A stretch of DNA of 64,000 nucleotides from Aristolochia californica (taxonomy: Eukaryota; Streptophyta; Magnoliopsida; Piperales; Aristolochiaceae). A program made the position numbers and the translations under genes. The DNA lies in NCBI GenBank assembly GCA_029961685.1, contig JARWKL010000009.1, positions 10,993,758 to 11,057,757 on the forward strand, read 5' to 3'. Within the stretch, counting starts at the first letter, position 1. Every line of letters begins with the position of its first letter. Of the stretch, positions 21,842-34,186 are shown piece after piece. Under the pieces are notes generated by a model, which saw nothing but the letters and a program-made list of their open reading frames with translations, did not search any database and was not told the origin of the DNA.

Positions 21842-23222
21842 ATGTCAGCAGACAAGTCCGATTTCGCTCTATTCGGTTCACAGGCAAGAACTACGGTACT
21901 TGGGAATTTCAATTCCGGTTATTTGTTCAGGGAAGAGGTTTATGGGGTCATATTGATGGGAGTGATCTGGCACCTGGCGATGTTAACATATTGTCAAAAT
22001 GGATCATCATGGATGCTAGAGTCATGACTTGGATACTTAGATCTCTTGAGCCTCCCTAATCCCAAATCTGAGGCCCTACAAAACTGCCGCAGATATGTGG
22101 AATTACCTCCACAAGGTTTATCGTCAAACCAGCATGGCCCGTCGATTTTAAGTTGAATATGAACTTGCAAATTTCACCCAAGGCAGTCGTTCGATTGAAG
22201 AATATTTTTCGGGCTTCCAAAATCTATGGGCTGATTACACCGACATTGTTTACGAGGATATCCATGCTGCTGCTCTCTCTGTTGTGCAAGCTGTACATGA
22301 CACCAGTAAACGGGTTCAATTCTTGATGAAGCTTCGTCCCGAGTTTGAGATTGCTCAATCACATCTGATGAATCGTCATCCAGTGCCGTCCCTGGATACC
22401 TATTTGAGTGAACTTCTCTAGGAGGAGGAGCGCTTTACTACTCAGGCTGGCATGGAACCTCGTGTTCAGGCTGATCTCTCGGCTCCTGTAGCTTATGTAA
22501 CACAAGGAAGACCTAAGGGTCGGGACACCAATTCTGTTCAGTGCTTCCACTACAAGGCTTATGGTCACTTTGTTCGGGACTGCCCCAAGAGGTCGGTTCT
22601 GTTCTGTAGCTACTGTAAGAAGTCGGGTCATCACATCACCGTTTGCCCTACACGACCTGAAAGGAGGAAGCCTATAACTTATCATGCATCCACCGATACA
22701 TCTAGTTCTGCCACATTGCCGCCTGCCGTTTGAGTCCTTATCATTCCTGTTCCACCAGCACCTGCCAGTTCCACCACTCTCACTCCTGAAATGGCATAAC
22801 AGATGATCATTTCTGCCTTTTCTACTTTTCGTATCTCAGGTAAACAGAACCTTTCTACTCAACCATGGTATTTTGATTCTAGTGCCTCTAACCACATGAC
22901 CAACAATGTGGTATCTCTTTCAAATGTCAGAAAGTATGATGGCAATCTGCACATCAACACTGCTGATGACAGTACTCTACCTATCAGTGTTGTTGGTGAT
23001 CTCTCTCCATCTTTAGCTGATGTCTTTGTATCTCCTGACCTGTCGACAAACCTTTTGTATGTTGGTCAATTGGTTGATAAAAATTATAATGTTCAGTTTT
23101 CTCGCTTTGGCTGTGTTGTTCAGGATCAAGCGTCGGGGAAGGTGATCGCGAAAGGGCCTAAAGTGGGCAGGCTATTTCCACTTAAAGTCTTTCTATCCAC
23201 TGTTATTCCCGTTCTCTTGTAA
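21842..23222 (+). pseudogene. copia gag-protease region (copy 2), broken
   Basis: Gag would form the particle and package RNA; protease would process it. The start MSADKSDF at 21842 matches copy 3, but one base is missing soon after (about 21865). A TAG at 22419-22421 (TGG in copy 3) and a TGA at 22731-22733 (TCA in copy 3) follow. Zinc knuckle 1 reads C-x2-Y, losing its second Cys, while knuckle 2 (CSYCKKSGHHITVC) is complete. The protease site reads FDSSASNH, so the Gly of the expected D-S-G is Ser. A base is lost near 23213 before the GAG-pre-integrase domain. Confidence 0.92.
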
Positions 23223-25766
23223 TTTCTTTTGCTTTTAATGTTGTTGGATCTGGCCCTAAGTTGTGGCATAGACGTCTAGGCCACCGAAACTCGTCTGTAC
23301 TTCGTACATTATTTAAATCGGGTTTATTAGGCAATCAAGATTGTACTTCTCATGATACGTGTTTTGACTGTTCATCATGTAAACTTAGCAAAAGTAAAAC
23401 TCTATCATTTCCGCATCATTCCTCGCATGCCTCCCACTGATTTGACCTTATTCATAGTGATGTTTGGGGAATTGCTCCCGTTATCTCGCATGCACAAATT
23501 AAGTACTTTGTCACCTTTATCGATGACTTTAGTCGATTTACCTTAGTCTACTTCCTACGGGCTAAGTCTAAAGTTTTTGTCGTTTTTAAGAGGTTTCTTT
23601 CACTCATTGAAACATAGTTCTCCGCTCTTACTCTGGAGGCGAGTACATGTCGGCAGAATTCCAAGAATTTCTTCAAAGCAAAGGCATTATCTCTCAACGT
23701 TCTTGTCCCTCGACACCCCAACAAAATGGTGTTGCTAAGCACAAAAATCGTCACCTTCTTGATATGGTCTGCACCCTTCTCATTGAATCATCTGCTCCTC
23801 CTAGGTTTTGGTGTGAAGCTCTCTCTATCGCCGTCCATTTAATTTACCCCACCTGCCCTCTCCTGTCTTGCATCATGTCTCTCCCTTTGTTAAATTATTC
23901 GGTTATTCTCCGTCCTACACAAATCTTCGGACGTTCGGTTGTGTTTGTTTCGTGCATTTACCTGATCATGAACGATATAAACTTACAACCCAATCTGTTA
24001 TGTGCGCATTTCTTGGGTATGCCGGTTCTCAAAAGGGCTATATTTGTTATGATCCTCAGGCGTGTCGAGTCCTTGTTTCTCGGAATGTGGTCTTCTTTGA
24101 AAACCATTATTTCTTTCCCTCTCAAGTTACACTTCCGTCTACCTCTTTGTCTAGTTTGTCGAGCATTGATGAGCCTCAACTCACTGCCTCACTACCCTCT
24201 CCTCCTTCTGACCTAGCGCTTGCTCCTGATCCTCCCTCTGCTCTTGGTCCCCTCAATCATCAGAGATCCACACGTAGTTCTCACCCCCCTGACCGGTATG
24301 GTTTTCCCTCCCCTGTATCTCTGGTAGCTACTTTGTCTTCTATTTCCATTCCTTCTGGCCATAAACAGGCTATAGCACATGAGAGTTGGAAAAAGGCCAT
24401 GCAAACTGAATTACAAGCGCTAGAGGAAAATCACACCTGGGACATTGTGGCTTGCCCTCCTACTATTCGGCCTCTTGGAAGAAAGTGGGTCTTCTCTGTC
24501 AAGCAGCGTTCAGATGGATCGTTGGATCGGTACAAAGCCCGTCTTGTGGCTCTGGGGAACAGGCAGGAATATGGGATTGATTATATGGAAACTTTTGCCT
24601 CAGTTGCCAAGATGACCACAGTTCGTACTATCTTAGCCATCGCAGCCTCTCAATCTTGGCCATTGCATCAGATGGATGTGAAGAATGCCTTTCTCCACGG
24701 TGATCTACAGGAAAACGTCTATATAAAGCTTCCCTCGGGTATGTCTACATCCTCTCCTGATCATGTCTACAAGCTACGACGTCCTTTGTATGGGCTTAGA
24801 CAAGCCCCCCGAGCTTGGTTTGAGAAATTTCGCAGCACACTTATCCTCCACCGGTTTACCCAGAGTCAGTATGATTCATCTCTCTTTAATCATAAGTCTG
24901 TTGCGGGCATGGTCATTCTCTTGGTTTATGTGGATGACATCATCATTACTGGCACTGATTCTGGACTGATTACCAAGCTTCAGAAGGTGTTGCATGCCAC
25001 TTTTCATATGAAGGATCTTGGACGCCTCACTTACTTCTTAGGGCTGGAGGTCCATCACACACTCAAAGGTATTTTCTTAAACCAACATAAGTATATTCAA
25101 GATCTTATCACACTCGTTGGGTTGGAGGACACATCTTCGGTGGCTACCCCTATGGAGGTCAATGTCAAATATCGGAAAGATGATGGGACTCTCCTTGATG
25201 ATCCGACTATCTATCGACGATTAGTCGGGAGTCTCATCTACTTGACTACTACTCGCCCGGACATTTCCTAAGTTGTTCATAAGGTCAGTCAGTTTATGGC
25301 ATCTCCTCGACACCTTCATCTTGCGGCAGTTCAGCGCATCATCTGCTATCTGCGCGGCTCCCCTGCCAGTGGTTTATTCTTTCCTACCAGCTCCGCGCTA
25401 CAACTGGTTGCCTACAGTGATGCTGATTGGGCAGGGTGCCCCGATACCCGTCGCTCTACTACAGGCTGGTGTATGTTTTTAGGCGATGCACTGATTTCTT
25501 GGAAATGTAAGAAACAAGATCGAGTGTCCAAGTCATCTACCGAGGCCGAGCATATTGTAGCCAATCCTGTTTTTCATGAGCGTACCGAGCATATTGAGGT
25601 TGACTGTCACTCCATCCGTGACACTTTGGAGCATTGGATAATATCTCTTCTGTATATTTCTTCGGATCTTCAAGTGGCCGATGTCTTCACCAAAGCATTG
25701 TCTCAATCCCGACATAATTTTTTTGTTGGTAAATTGTTACTGGTTGACTCACCATCATCAATTTGA
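23223..25766 (+). pseudogene. copia integrase-RT-RNase H (copy 2), broken
   Basis: The GAG-pre-integrase and integrase part has the shared TGA (23438-23440), a CAG-to-TAG change near 23614, the shared frameshift before GGEY, and a 2-bp excess near 23850. From 23868 a 467-residue frame is open through integrase C-terminus and reverse transcriptase, with [21 protein letters not shown] and YVDD intact, ending in TAA at 25269-25271 (TAT in the others). The RNase H frame 25296-25766 has lost about 39-40 residues in frame after TEAE, including the segment with the last catalytic Asp. It lacks the extra A that copies 1 and 3 share near GGCCATGC. Confidence 0.93.
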
Positions 25767-25773
25767 GGGGGGA

Positions 25774-26080
25774 GGTTACGATATGTTAAAATGTATATTA
25801 AATGTAATTTATGTTCATAATTGTTGTATAATTTGGGATATGTACATAGGGTTATTTCATTAGGCTTATTGGGACGGGGGGGGGTTGTCGTCTTGGGCCA
25901 ATGGGGCATTTTGTAACAGGAAAACCTAAAGGTTAAATACCTAATGAAAGGGGGAAAATCCCCAACGAAAACATTTTGATTAATCTTTCGTCTGCTTCGT
26001 TTCACTGTGAAACCAGAGAGGTACGCTCTCTCTTGTGGGTGTTTGGACTGTTCCGTCAGTCCCTTGATTTTGATTTGTCA
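25774..26080 (+). repeat. 3' LTR of copia copy 2
   Basis: 307 bp; the first base of TG is mutated to G (GGTTACG). The G run is only 9 (25876-25884), which accounts for most of the length difference from the 5' LTR. It ends TTTGTCA, then CACCG. Confidence 0.93.
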
Positions 26081-26337
26081 CACCGAGCCTGCAACAAACT
26101 TGAGTCGTAATGATAAGGAGGTTCCAGGAATAGATGTGATGTCCACAATATGAAGGCCTGACAGTAGTTACTTTACTTTCAGTTGGTTTAATTCAAAGAC
26201 AGAGTTTGCTTCAACCGTGATTCATGTTTGGAGTGTTTGTTGGAGTCAGTAGGTAGAAGAGTTTGTAATGAATGGTAGGGACGGAGAGACAACAGTAAGG
26301 ATTCCCTGCAAGAACAACAATGAATAATTCATATTCA

Positions 26338-26404
<67 letters not shown>

Positions 26405-26550
26405 ACTTTTTCCTAAATGCTTTTGTCAGCGTGGTGCTTGCAATCAATTGAAAGAGGGGTACTAAATTTTTTTTTAATAGGAACATTTCATGCTTAACCT
26501 TGTAGATAAGTATTCTGTTTGAAATTTTACTTAGATGCAATAAACGTTGT
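26081..26550. repeat. Block alpha, right flank of copia copy 2
   Basis: Same block as 3244-3670, with a longer GA/CA microsatellite (26342-26404). Non-coding. Confidence 0.85.
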
Positions 26551-27026
26551 TGTCAGAGTGGTTTCGTCCACTTTTGTTAGAGTTTGTGGTCTGAGTTAGG
26601 TACTTGGCTTTCCGCACATTAAACGGCTAGTCTTTTCGGGTTGTATTAGTTAGGTATCTGACTCAGAACTCCGAAGTTAAGCCAACTTGGGCAAGAGTAA
26701 TTCTAGGATGGGTGACCTCCTGGGAAGTACTCTTGCCTAAGACTTTGACATGGTATCAGAGCTAAGCACGCCACGGCCCGCGTTCGTATCCCGTGAGAAG
26801 CGGCTCCAGAATGGGCAGGGGTGGGTGTCAGAGTGGTTCCGTCCACTCTTGTTAGAGTTTGTAGTCTGAGTTAGGTACTTGGCTTTCTGCACCTTAAACG
26901 GCTAGTCTTTTTCGGGTTGTATTGGCTAGGTATCTGACTCAAAACTCCGAAGTTAAACGAGCTTGGGCAAAAGTAATTCTAGGATGGGTGACCTCCTGGG
27001 AAGTACTCTTGCCTAAGACATTGACA
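26551..27026 (+). mobile_element. Cassandra TRIM, complete copy b
   Basis: Canonical two-LTR form of 476 bp: LTR1 26551-26750, primer site TGGTATCAGAGCT at 26751, internal domain 75 bp, LTR2 26826-27026. Both LTRs keep the whole 5S-derived domain, including the C box (GGGTGACCTCCTGGGAAG). Flanks GTTGT/GATAC are a weak match for a 5-bp duplication. No coding. Confidence 0.95.
26661..26738 (+). promoter_or_regulatory. 5S rRNA-derived Pol III promoter domain, Cassandra b LTR1
   Basis: CAGAACTCCGAAGTTAAGCC, then ACTTGGGC, TTCTAGGATGG and GGGTGACCTCCTGGGAAG: A box, intermediate element and C box in 5S order. The equivalent in LTR2 starts near 26936. Confidence 0.88.
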
Positions 27027-27930
27027 GATACAACAATCCTGTGTGCAAGTGTATATTTTTTCGTTTGTGCTCGATGACTACATACTGCTTCTACTTGGAA
27101 TTATGAATTTGGTGGTACGACAACATGCTAAAAAATGAGAAACAAAGTCCATGGTACAAGATATATCTGCCATCAGCTGTGAAAGGTTATAAGAAAAAAG
27201 AAAGAAAAACTCACTCAATTCGTATAAATCAACCTTTCTCTCATATTATTGAATAAGCATTCACATTTAAATCTCATCACATAGTACATCCCATTTTATG
27301 ATACACTATTCATCCATTTACATAAGATATCTCATACATCAATTATATATTTTGGCATGCACAACCCCCTGCTACCAACACGATCTTCAATAGTATTACT
27401 AGGTTGCTTGGAACCACCGGATAGTGACATAATTAGAAGCTAAGGCCATGTGTTAGATCACTAACAAATTGAAACTTCATCTTGCTATGCATTGATCTGA
27501 CAAATTGTTACCGGAACAAACACGAGTGATGTCCAATAACACATCAAAAAGAAGAAAAACATAAAATGTAATGCACATACTTATCCACCATAGGCTCAAA
27601 AAGCGAATAAACAAACTATTCTTTTGCTATACATTGTTAAAATATTCAAATTTCAATCTCAGTCTTATAATTTGATATACATATTTACTGATACATTGCA
27701 TTTACCTTCTTTTATTGTCTTCTATGAATTACACATTTCAACTTGTTTCAAACATGGTTACTGTTTGGGTGATTGGAGAATGATACCACATGCAGGATTG
27801 CTTGGAACCACACATTACTAAAAAAAATTGAACTTGTAAATACCAAATGTGATTAAAAATTGGTAAACCGTGAGTTGCGATGGCCACAAAAATGTGAATT
27901 TGCATTAGTCGCATTTGGGATAAAGAGAAT
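27027..27930. repeat. Block beta with extension zeta
   Basis: Beta (27027-27620) continues into a roughly 310-bp extension (TTTCAATCTCAGTCTTATAA ... GGGATAAAGAGAA) that is also found at about 29596-29926 and, cut short, at 47521-47605. Non-coding. Confidence 0.75.
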
Positions 27931-29926
27931 TTTTTGCGAAGGGCATTGAGATGGCCTAGAGCATTATCTATATCATTTTTAGGAAGTTTTAATTTAACTT
28001 ACTCAACAATTCAATTAGGTTGAATGGTACCAAGACGGTGGTTTGGTGGACAAGAAGAGAAGAATTCCTTTGGTGAGTATTTGGAGGAAGTTTTGAAGGT
28101 TTCTAATGCTATTCACTTAAATTGCATTTCTCATTGTATCGAAGTTGACATTTGGACGGAAATGACTGAATGAGAAATGGAATTTGTTTGCTCACACAAC
28201 TTTAGATTGGACATTTTGATGGTTTCAAATTCCGGTCACATAAATTGTATCTTCGCACTGTATGGAAGTTGGAATTTGGATGAAAAGGATCGAATGAGAA
28301 ATGGAATCTGTAGCGCAATATCCATAAAGAGCAAGAGGTGAAAAAAAGAAGACAAAAAACTCAAACAATACAAGTGTGAATAATAAACCATTCTTGTGCT
28401 CCTAAAACATCATTCTATTATTCAAATTTCAATAAGTACTTCATCACACAATATAATAAAAGTTGTTATGATATATTAACCATCCTTTCAGAACATCTAA
28501 CAATTACACTTCCACATTCAACCATCACAACACACATTTCTGAATGCTCAAATCAATGGTGTTAGATAAAAGAATTTGTAATGGGTTTAGTTGGAACACT
28601 GAATCTACAACAAACTTGAGTCATAATGATAGGGCGGTTCCAAGAATAGATGTGATGTCCACAATATGAAGGCCTAACATTAGTTACTTTTCTTTCAACC
28701 GGTTTAATTCAAAGACTGAGTTTGCTTTAACCATGATTCATTTTGGAGTGTTTGTTGGAGTCAATTGGTAAAAGGGTTTGTAATGAATGGTAGGGAGAGA
28801 GAGAGACAACAATAAGGATTCCCTGCTAGAACAACAATGAATAATTCATATTCAAACAAGAGAGAGAGAGAGAGAGAGAATTGTTTCCTAAATGCTTTTA
28901 TCAGTGTGCTTGCAATCAATTGAAAGAGGGGTACTAAATTTTTATTTAAAAAGAACATTTCATGCTTAACCTTGTCGATAATTAATCTGTTTGAAATTTT
29001 GCTTAGATGCAATAAACGCTGCTTCAACAATCCTGTGTGCAAGTGTATATTTTTTCGCTTGTGCTGGACGACTACAAACTGCTTCCATTTGGAATTAAGA
29101 ATTTGGTGGTCTGACAACATGCTAAAAAAAATGAGAAACAAAGTCCATGGAGCAAGATTTATCTGCCATGAGTTGTGAAAGGTTAAAACAAAAAAGAAAG
29201 AAAAACTCATTCAATTTGTATAAATCAACCTCTCTCTTAATATTGAATAAGCATTTACATTTAAATCTCATCACATAGTACATCCCATTTTATGATACAC
29301 TATTTATCCATTTACATAAGATATCTCGTCTATCAGTTACATACTTTGGCATGCACAACCCCCTGCTACCAACACGATCTTCGATAGTATTACTGAGTAG
29401 CCGGGAACCACCGGATAGTGATATAACAAGACGCTAAGGCCATACTTTAGATCACTAACAAATTGAAACTTCATCTTGCTTTGCTTTGATTTGACAAATT
29501 GTTAAAGGGTGATGTCCAATAACACATCAAAAAGAAAAAAAACATAAAATGTAATGCACAAACTTATCCACCATAGGCTCAAAAAGCTAATAAATAAACT
29601 ATTCTTTTCTATACATTGTTCAAATATTCTAATTTCAATCTCGTCTTATAATTTGATATACATATTTACTGATAATTTGCATTTACCTTCTTTTACTGCC
29701 TTCTATGAATTACACATTTCAACTTGTTTCAAACATGGTTACTGTTAGGGTGATTGGAGAATAATACCACATGCAGGATTGCTTGGAACCACACATTGCT
29801 AAAAAAAATTGAACTTGTAAATACAAAATGTGATTAAAAACTGGTAAACCGTGAGTTGCGATGGCCACGAAAATGCAAATTTGCATTTGTCACATTCGGG
29901 ATAAAGAGAAGAAAACTCTTTCAATT
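27931..29926. repeat. Gamma-alpha-beta-zeta run without copia or Cassandra
   Basis: Partial gamma (27931-28596) runs directly into alpha at TTGGAACACTGAATCTAC (28591-28608), an unoccupied copia site. Alpha runs directly into beta at AAACGCTGCTTCAACAATCC, an unoccupied Cassandra site. This run therefore keeps the pre-insertion arrangement of both elements. GA microsatellite at 28858-28880. No gene. Confidence 0.8.
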
Positions 29927-30465
29927 GGCAAAACAGTTCCATTAACTTAGAAACTTGCAAACGGTTTAACAAAAAGACAGAGCTCGCATTAAACGTATTC
30001 AAATTAGGGGTGATACCCGTAGTAATAAAATGGAGAATGAGAGGTTGTAATGCAAGAGAGCTAGAGAGGAAGATAAAGAAAAACTAATGCTCACAGCGGG
30101 CCTTAAAACTGCCCAGGGGAGGGGAGGGACGGGCTACAACAGGTACAAAAACAAAAGAATAGCCTTGTCTACTCCCATCTCCTCCCCGCCCAAAAGAACA
30201 AAAAAAAACACCAGTTTTATTGATATTTGTTTGACTGGCCCGCAAGCGCACCTGCTAAGGCACAACCGCCCTGAAGCTTATTACAATTTACAATCTAGAT
30301 GTCCCCAATCACTCCTCAACAATTTACACCATGCATACCCCCAATCTGAGACCTAAGTACAAGAACCCCTTACTGCTTACTCATTCATAAGACCTAGAAA
30401 TCATTCACCGTAGACCTCCTCTCATTCTCCTTGTCATGTGATATCTTCACGCCAAGAAACAAACC
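29927..30465. other. Single-copy stretch, unassigned
   Basis: This has no counterpart at the parallel position near 9525. It holds a GC-richer part (30090-30330) with an 89-codon plus-strand frame (30087-30356) that I do not recognise. Possibly a separate insertion between beta/zeta and the LIFEGUARD-like relic. Confidence 0.35.
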
Positions 30466-30658
30466 CAATCCAATTTAGAAGTGCAAAACTGAAAATGGCA
30501 AATCACAACTTGAGTATATCATTATGGAAAATAAAATGATGGAAGAATTCATATATTAAACAATCTCAAAGAAAGTTAATTCATAAAGTTATTTTAGAAA
30601 GAGTTAAACGCATAAGCAGGAATTCAAGTTTGCAGCTAGTGGGTAATCAGATTATTAC

Positions 30659-31826
30659 CTGAGAGAGAACGAACACAACCAGAAGGATAATAGAACTGAA
30701 CAGGAATGGCCATAGAGAGCCGGAATCCTTGCCTCTGCTTGCAGCCCAGAATGTGTGCACCGTGAGACTTACGACCATGACCGCTTCCTGTTTTGCAAAA
30801 CATTCAACAGAAGAAGACCAGTTAATGTGATGGCAGAGAGCAGAAACTGCATCGCAGCTAGTATTTCCCTTGATAAGATTTCTATGCGTCATTTTTTTAT
30901 ACAATTAAAACAGCAATGCAGCTAATTCAGAGCATCAACCACAGCAAGGCAAGGCCACTTTCAACGCATAAGATGGAACATGGAAACAGAGTATAGGATC
31001 TTTACCACTAATGATGTCGATCGTCGCCATACTGAAGGACTCTCTGTAAGGAGGATGAAGTTGATAGTAGAGATACAGGGAACGTGGAACTGCAAAAATA
31101 GACAACAAAAAACTGGAATCAGAAACTGTTGTACGCGAGAAAAAACAGAGAGCCACGGAAACAAAACCCAGATGAAACAACAAAACAGACAAAAAAAACA
31201 GAGAGCCACGGAAACTGTATCTGAATACAGTAATCTGTTTCCCACTCATTTACCGGGCGGAGGAGTTTCCAAGAAAAATAACAGAAAATGAAATATAACG
31301 GCTGCAATACAAAATGGAGGGCAGGGATACCGACAAGGAATAACGAGAAGAGAAAGAATTTGCGTTAATGCCACAATGAATCGAAGAGAGAACTAAAACC
31401 ATAAAAAAAATAAACTAAAAAAATAAAATCTCCTAATGAATATGCAATCGCGGAACCATTTTCTGATAAATACAAACAGACAAAGAAAATGAAAAATAAA
31501 AATAAAATCACAAAGACGTCCAAACATTAACAGAAAAATCAAGATTATCGCAACTGCAATATAAAATGGCACGACGCAGGGATACCGTCGAAGAAGAAAG
31601 AAGAAGAGAAAGAATTTGTGTTACCACTACAATGTATCGAAGAGATAATTAAAACCATAAATATTTCCTAATGAATAATCAAATCCCGGGAAAGAAATCA
31701 AAGAAGCCGAAGAAGGCAAACAGAGAAACAAGGTTAAGGTTAGAGGGAAAGAACTAACATATTGTTGTTCAATCCGCAGACCACCGTCGTTGCGGATGAC
31801 AGCGAGCTCCGACGAAGAAAGCCCAT
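30659..31826 (-). pseudogene. LIFEGUARD/TMBIM (Bax-inhibitor-like) gene relic, copy B
   Basis: LIFEGUARD proteins are small multi-pass endomembrane proteins linked to control of cell death. On the minus strand an exon of exactly 43 codons (30787-30659) lies between acceptor TTTTGCAAAACAG and donor CAG/GTAATAAT. Its product contains EAVMVVSLTVHTFWAASRGK and ends SLWPFLF...LVVFVLSQ, close to the family pattern SLT-YTFWAAKRG, FLGPFLF, VF--Q. Upstream on the same strand are a short exon (31089-31006; TTTTTGCAG acceptor, GTAAAG donor) with ATGGCGACGATCGAC, and a possible first exon ending at 31759 before GTTAGT. The downstream family segments (IYDTDNLIK and later) are not found, so the gene is truncated. 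The family call rests on one exon; the upstream exons are conjecture. Confidence 0.5.
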
Positions 31827-32036
31827 TGCCACCGTATTTGTCTCCACCGGTCCGACGCGCGCTTGAAGACTTGGAAACTCAGACCACCCCTGCCGTCTCT
31901 TCTTCTACATCGCTTTCGCGTGCCTTGGCGCCAGAAGACACCGCCGGACCGCCGCTGCCTGACGAGGACACGACTTAACAAGAACAGAAAGAGAGGCGGG
32001 AAAGGCGATTTTGAGGGAAGATGTGATGTGAGACAG

Positions 32037-32048
32037 GTTTATATACTA
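32037..32048 (-). promoter_or_regulatory. TATA-box candidate for the LIFEGUARD-like relic
   Basis: The minus strand reads AGTATATAAACC about 30 bp upstream of a pyrimidine/CA-rich stretch (CTGTCTCACATCACATC) and about 215 bp upstream of the first ATG of the possible first exon. Spacing and orientation fit a Pol II core promoter. No transcript evidence. Confidence 0.4.
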
Positions 32049-32059
32049 ATTCCTACTTG

Positions 32060-32803
32060 GGTGGACCATGAAATGTGGCCCTCACTAGTCTGATTATGGC
32101 CCGTGGACTCTGGATCTTCCGTCAGTAGGAAGAAATTAAACTGATAAGAGAAAATTATTTTAAATTTTCCAAGTAGAAAATGTGAATTCGATTTTATCAA
32201 AAGAATTTAACATTTGAGACTGCTTACAAAATAATTAAAAAACTAATCCCAACTTTTAACATTAATGCTACTAACTTACAACAAATATGAAAATAAATTA
32301 TTGAAAAAATATAAACTAATTAATTATTTTTATTTAATATTTATTGTAAAATAAATTAATTTTTTTATTTAATATTTTCATGGTTAATAACAAAAAAATA
32401 GCATTTTTATTCTTTAATGTCATTTTTCCTTAGATGCAACTTATATCAATTGATTGTGGTAATATTTACATTTTCCAAGAACGGACTTCAAATAAGAAAA
32501 AAAACTAAGAACCATCACCAAGCAAAAATAAATAAATAGCCGTTAAACAAGTATAAAACACACAAATAAAAAGAGAAGAAGACTTGGAGGAAAAGAGAAA
32601 ATTGGCTCTCAAAAGTTGAACTTTGGAAAACAGTGTAAACGAACTTTCGTATAAACAAAACAAAAAATGAATAACTAAACTATAACAAAAAACCCAATTT
32701 GCTACAAAGATGAATCATCATCAATCAATGGATTTCATTAGGAGAGGAAGGAGTTCAACCATCCACACCCCTCCCCCACCCCCCACCCCCCCCTCGCCAC
32801 CAC
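32060..32803. other. AT-rich spacer, nothing recognised
   Basis: Mostly AT-rich sequence. A short plus-strand frame with a Pro/His-rich run (32710-32913) is due to a C-rich tract at 32765-32795. I see no gene or element ends. Confidence 0.4.
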
Positions 32804-33476
32804 GCGTGAAGACGATTTCACACGTGCGAGATCATAAGCAAGTGAAAAAAAAATTCATAAACTCCGGTTGTCCCTATGTTGTTGCTCTTGAAGAAATTGA
32901 AAAGTCATTTTAGTAGAAATACATTTCTAGGGACTATTAGTGGTTTTTTCAAACAATGTTAAAAATACATTTTTAATAGAAATACGTTTCTAGGACCGCT
33001 AGTGCCTCATATTTTTTGGAAGTATTTTTCTAATTGAAAATTATTATTAAAAAATCATATAATTTTCTAAGTTAGATTTTCCTGCCAAGATGGGCTAAAA
33101 AACCGTATAGAATTTTTTTGAATAAGTATTTGACAATTGATGTTGTAATAATTTTAGCACGAGGCAATCTTCATAGCAATTTTGTGTTTGACATTTTATT
33201 TGATTAAAATTTTATCAATAAGTATAGTAATATATTAGATTAATTATTAATTTTTATTTATTTTCCTTTAAGAGGCAATAAGAGGTCCATTTAACTTTCC
33301 TAAGAAAATTTGAAAATATTTCTTATAATTTTCTAGTAAGTCACTAATAGTAATAGGATTCTATTTAAAAGACTTTTTGGAAATATGTATCATAGGAAAA
33401 ACATTTCTAGTTTTTACTAGAATATAAATTTTCAACCAGGCTTGAACATAGGCAGGTTGAGGCTCGGCTCAGGTCG
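32804..33476. mobile_element. hAT-like element, right-hand part
   Basis: Parallels 7290-8000 of the complete element (GAAGACGATTTCACACG, TTCTAGGGACTATTAGTGG, AAATTTTCAACCAGG), then GGCTCGGCTCAGGTCGATGCC, where it stops just short of the CACCCCT terminus. The left half is missing. Confidence 0.6.
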
Positions 33477-34186
33477 ATGCCGATGACATGTCTAGATAAG
33501 GAGGTCGGAGTAGCTTCTCTTGAATTGTTGTTCCATTCCGACCTCGAAACGGTTAGGTAGTAGCTGGTCAAGGTTTGTCTGGAAGGTTTTGACATAGTTG
33601 AAGATGTAATCACATCTCCCACAAGTTCAACCCAACAAATTGGTCTTTCAATTCATACATAATTTCGTCCAATCGATTCACCGTCGGGAGTGCCTCTATC
33701 GGAATAGTAGTGCAAATGCTCTCTCTGGGTAACTTTGCATCCTTCTCCGCTGAATGCACAATTCTATATCTTGTCCTCCCTTCCAATTTACAATTTTGGT
33801 GTTAGAAACGAGGTGAAGAGAAACAACAAATTATAAACTAGGTCAATAGATGGAAGAAATTAGGATACCATCAATTGTAGTAAGCCAAAATTGGGTAGAT
33901 GGTGGCGATTGTGGTGAGAGCGTTCTAGAAATCCATAGAGTCAGCAAAATTGATAATATCCCATGGGATCTTGAAGCCCCATGAAAACCTTCCACCTAGT
34001 TTTATTTTTAATTTTTAAGTTATCTTATTTTGTTATTTGAAAAATCTAAATAAAACTATCTTAATAAGGTCAAATCTATCACAGTATTTTATTAATAAAC
34101 TCATCATCCACTTTACATTATATTTTCCATTATGTACACTAACACAAGAGAGTATTTTACGTTATACTTTCCATTGAGCACCCTAA
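33477..34186. repeat. Block delta, copy
   Basis: Single arm equivalent of the palindrome at 17815-18702, including CTCTATCGGAATAGTAGTGC and the subterminal motif TGAGCACCCTAA before the next Harbinger-like terminus. No intact frame. Confidence 0.6.

Larger units (their letters stand above)
20793..26080 (+). mobile_element. Ty1/copia LTR retrotransposon, copy 2, complete with both LTRs
   Basis: The 5' LTR 20793-21115 and 3' LTR 25774-26080 are flanked by CACCG on both sides (20788-20792, 26081-26085). Primer site TGGTATCAGAGCT follows the 5' LTR, and a purine tract precedes the 3' LTR. The order gag, protease, integrase, RT, RNase H is copia. All frames carry stops or frameshifts. Confidence 0.97.

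Noticed and set aside
3501..28880. GA-rich tracts (3501, 8785, 26342, 28858, 46302) as promoter GAGA elements
   Set aside because: They are the same microsatellite in each copy of block alpha, with no gene downstream.
30087..30356. 89-residue frame in the single-copy stretch
   Set aside because: No recognisable motif, splice signals or repeats; kept only as part of an unassigned region.
31790..31978. Plus-strand 62-residue acidic, Ser/Pro-rich frame
   Set aside because: It lies opposite the presumed first exon and leader of the minus-strand LIFEGUARD-like relic, has no partner exons on its strand, and is in GC-rich DNA where several frames are open.
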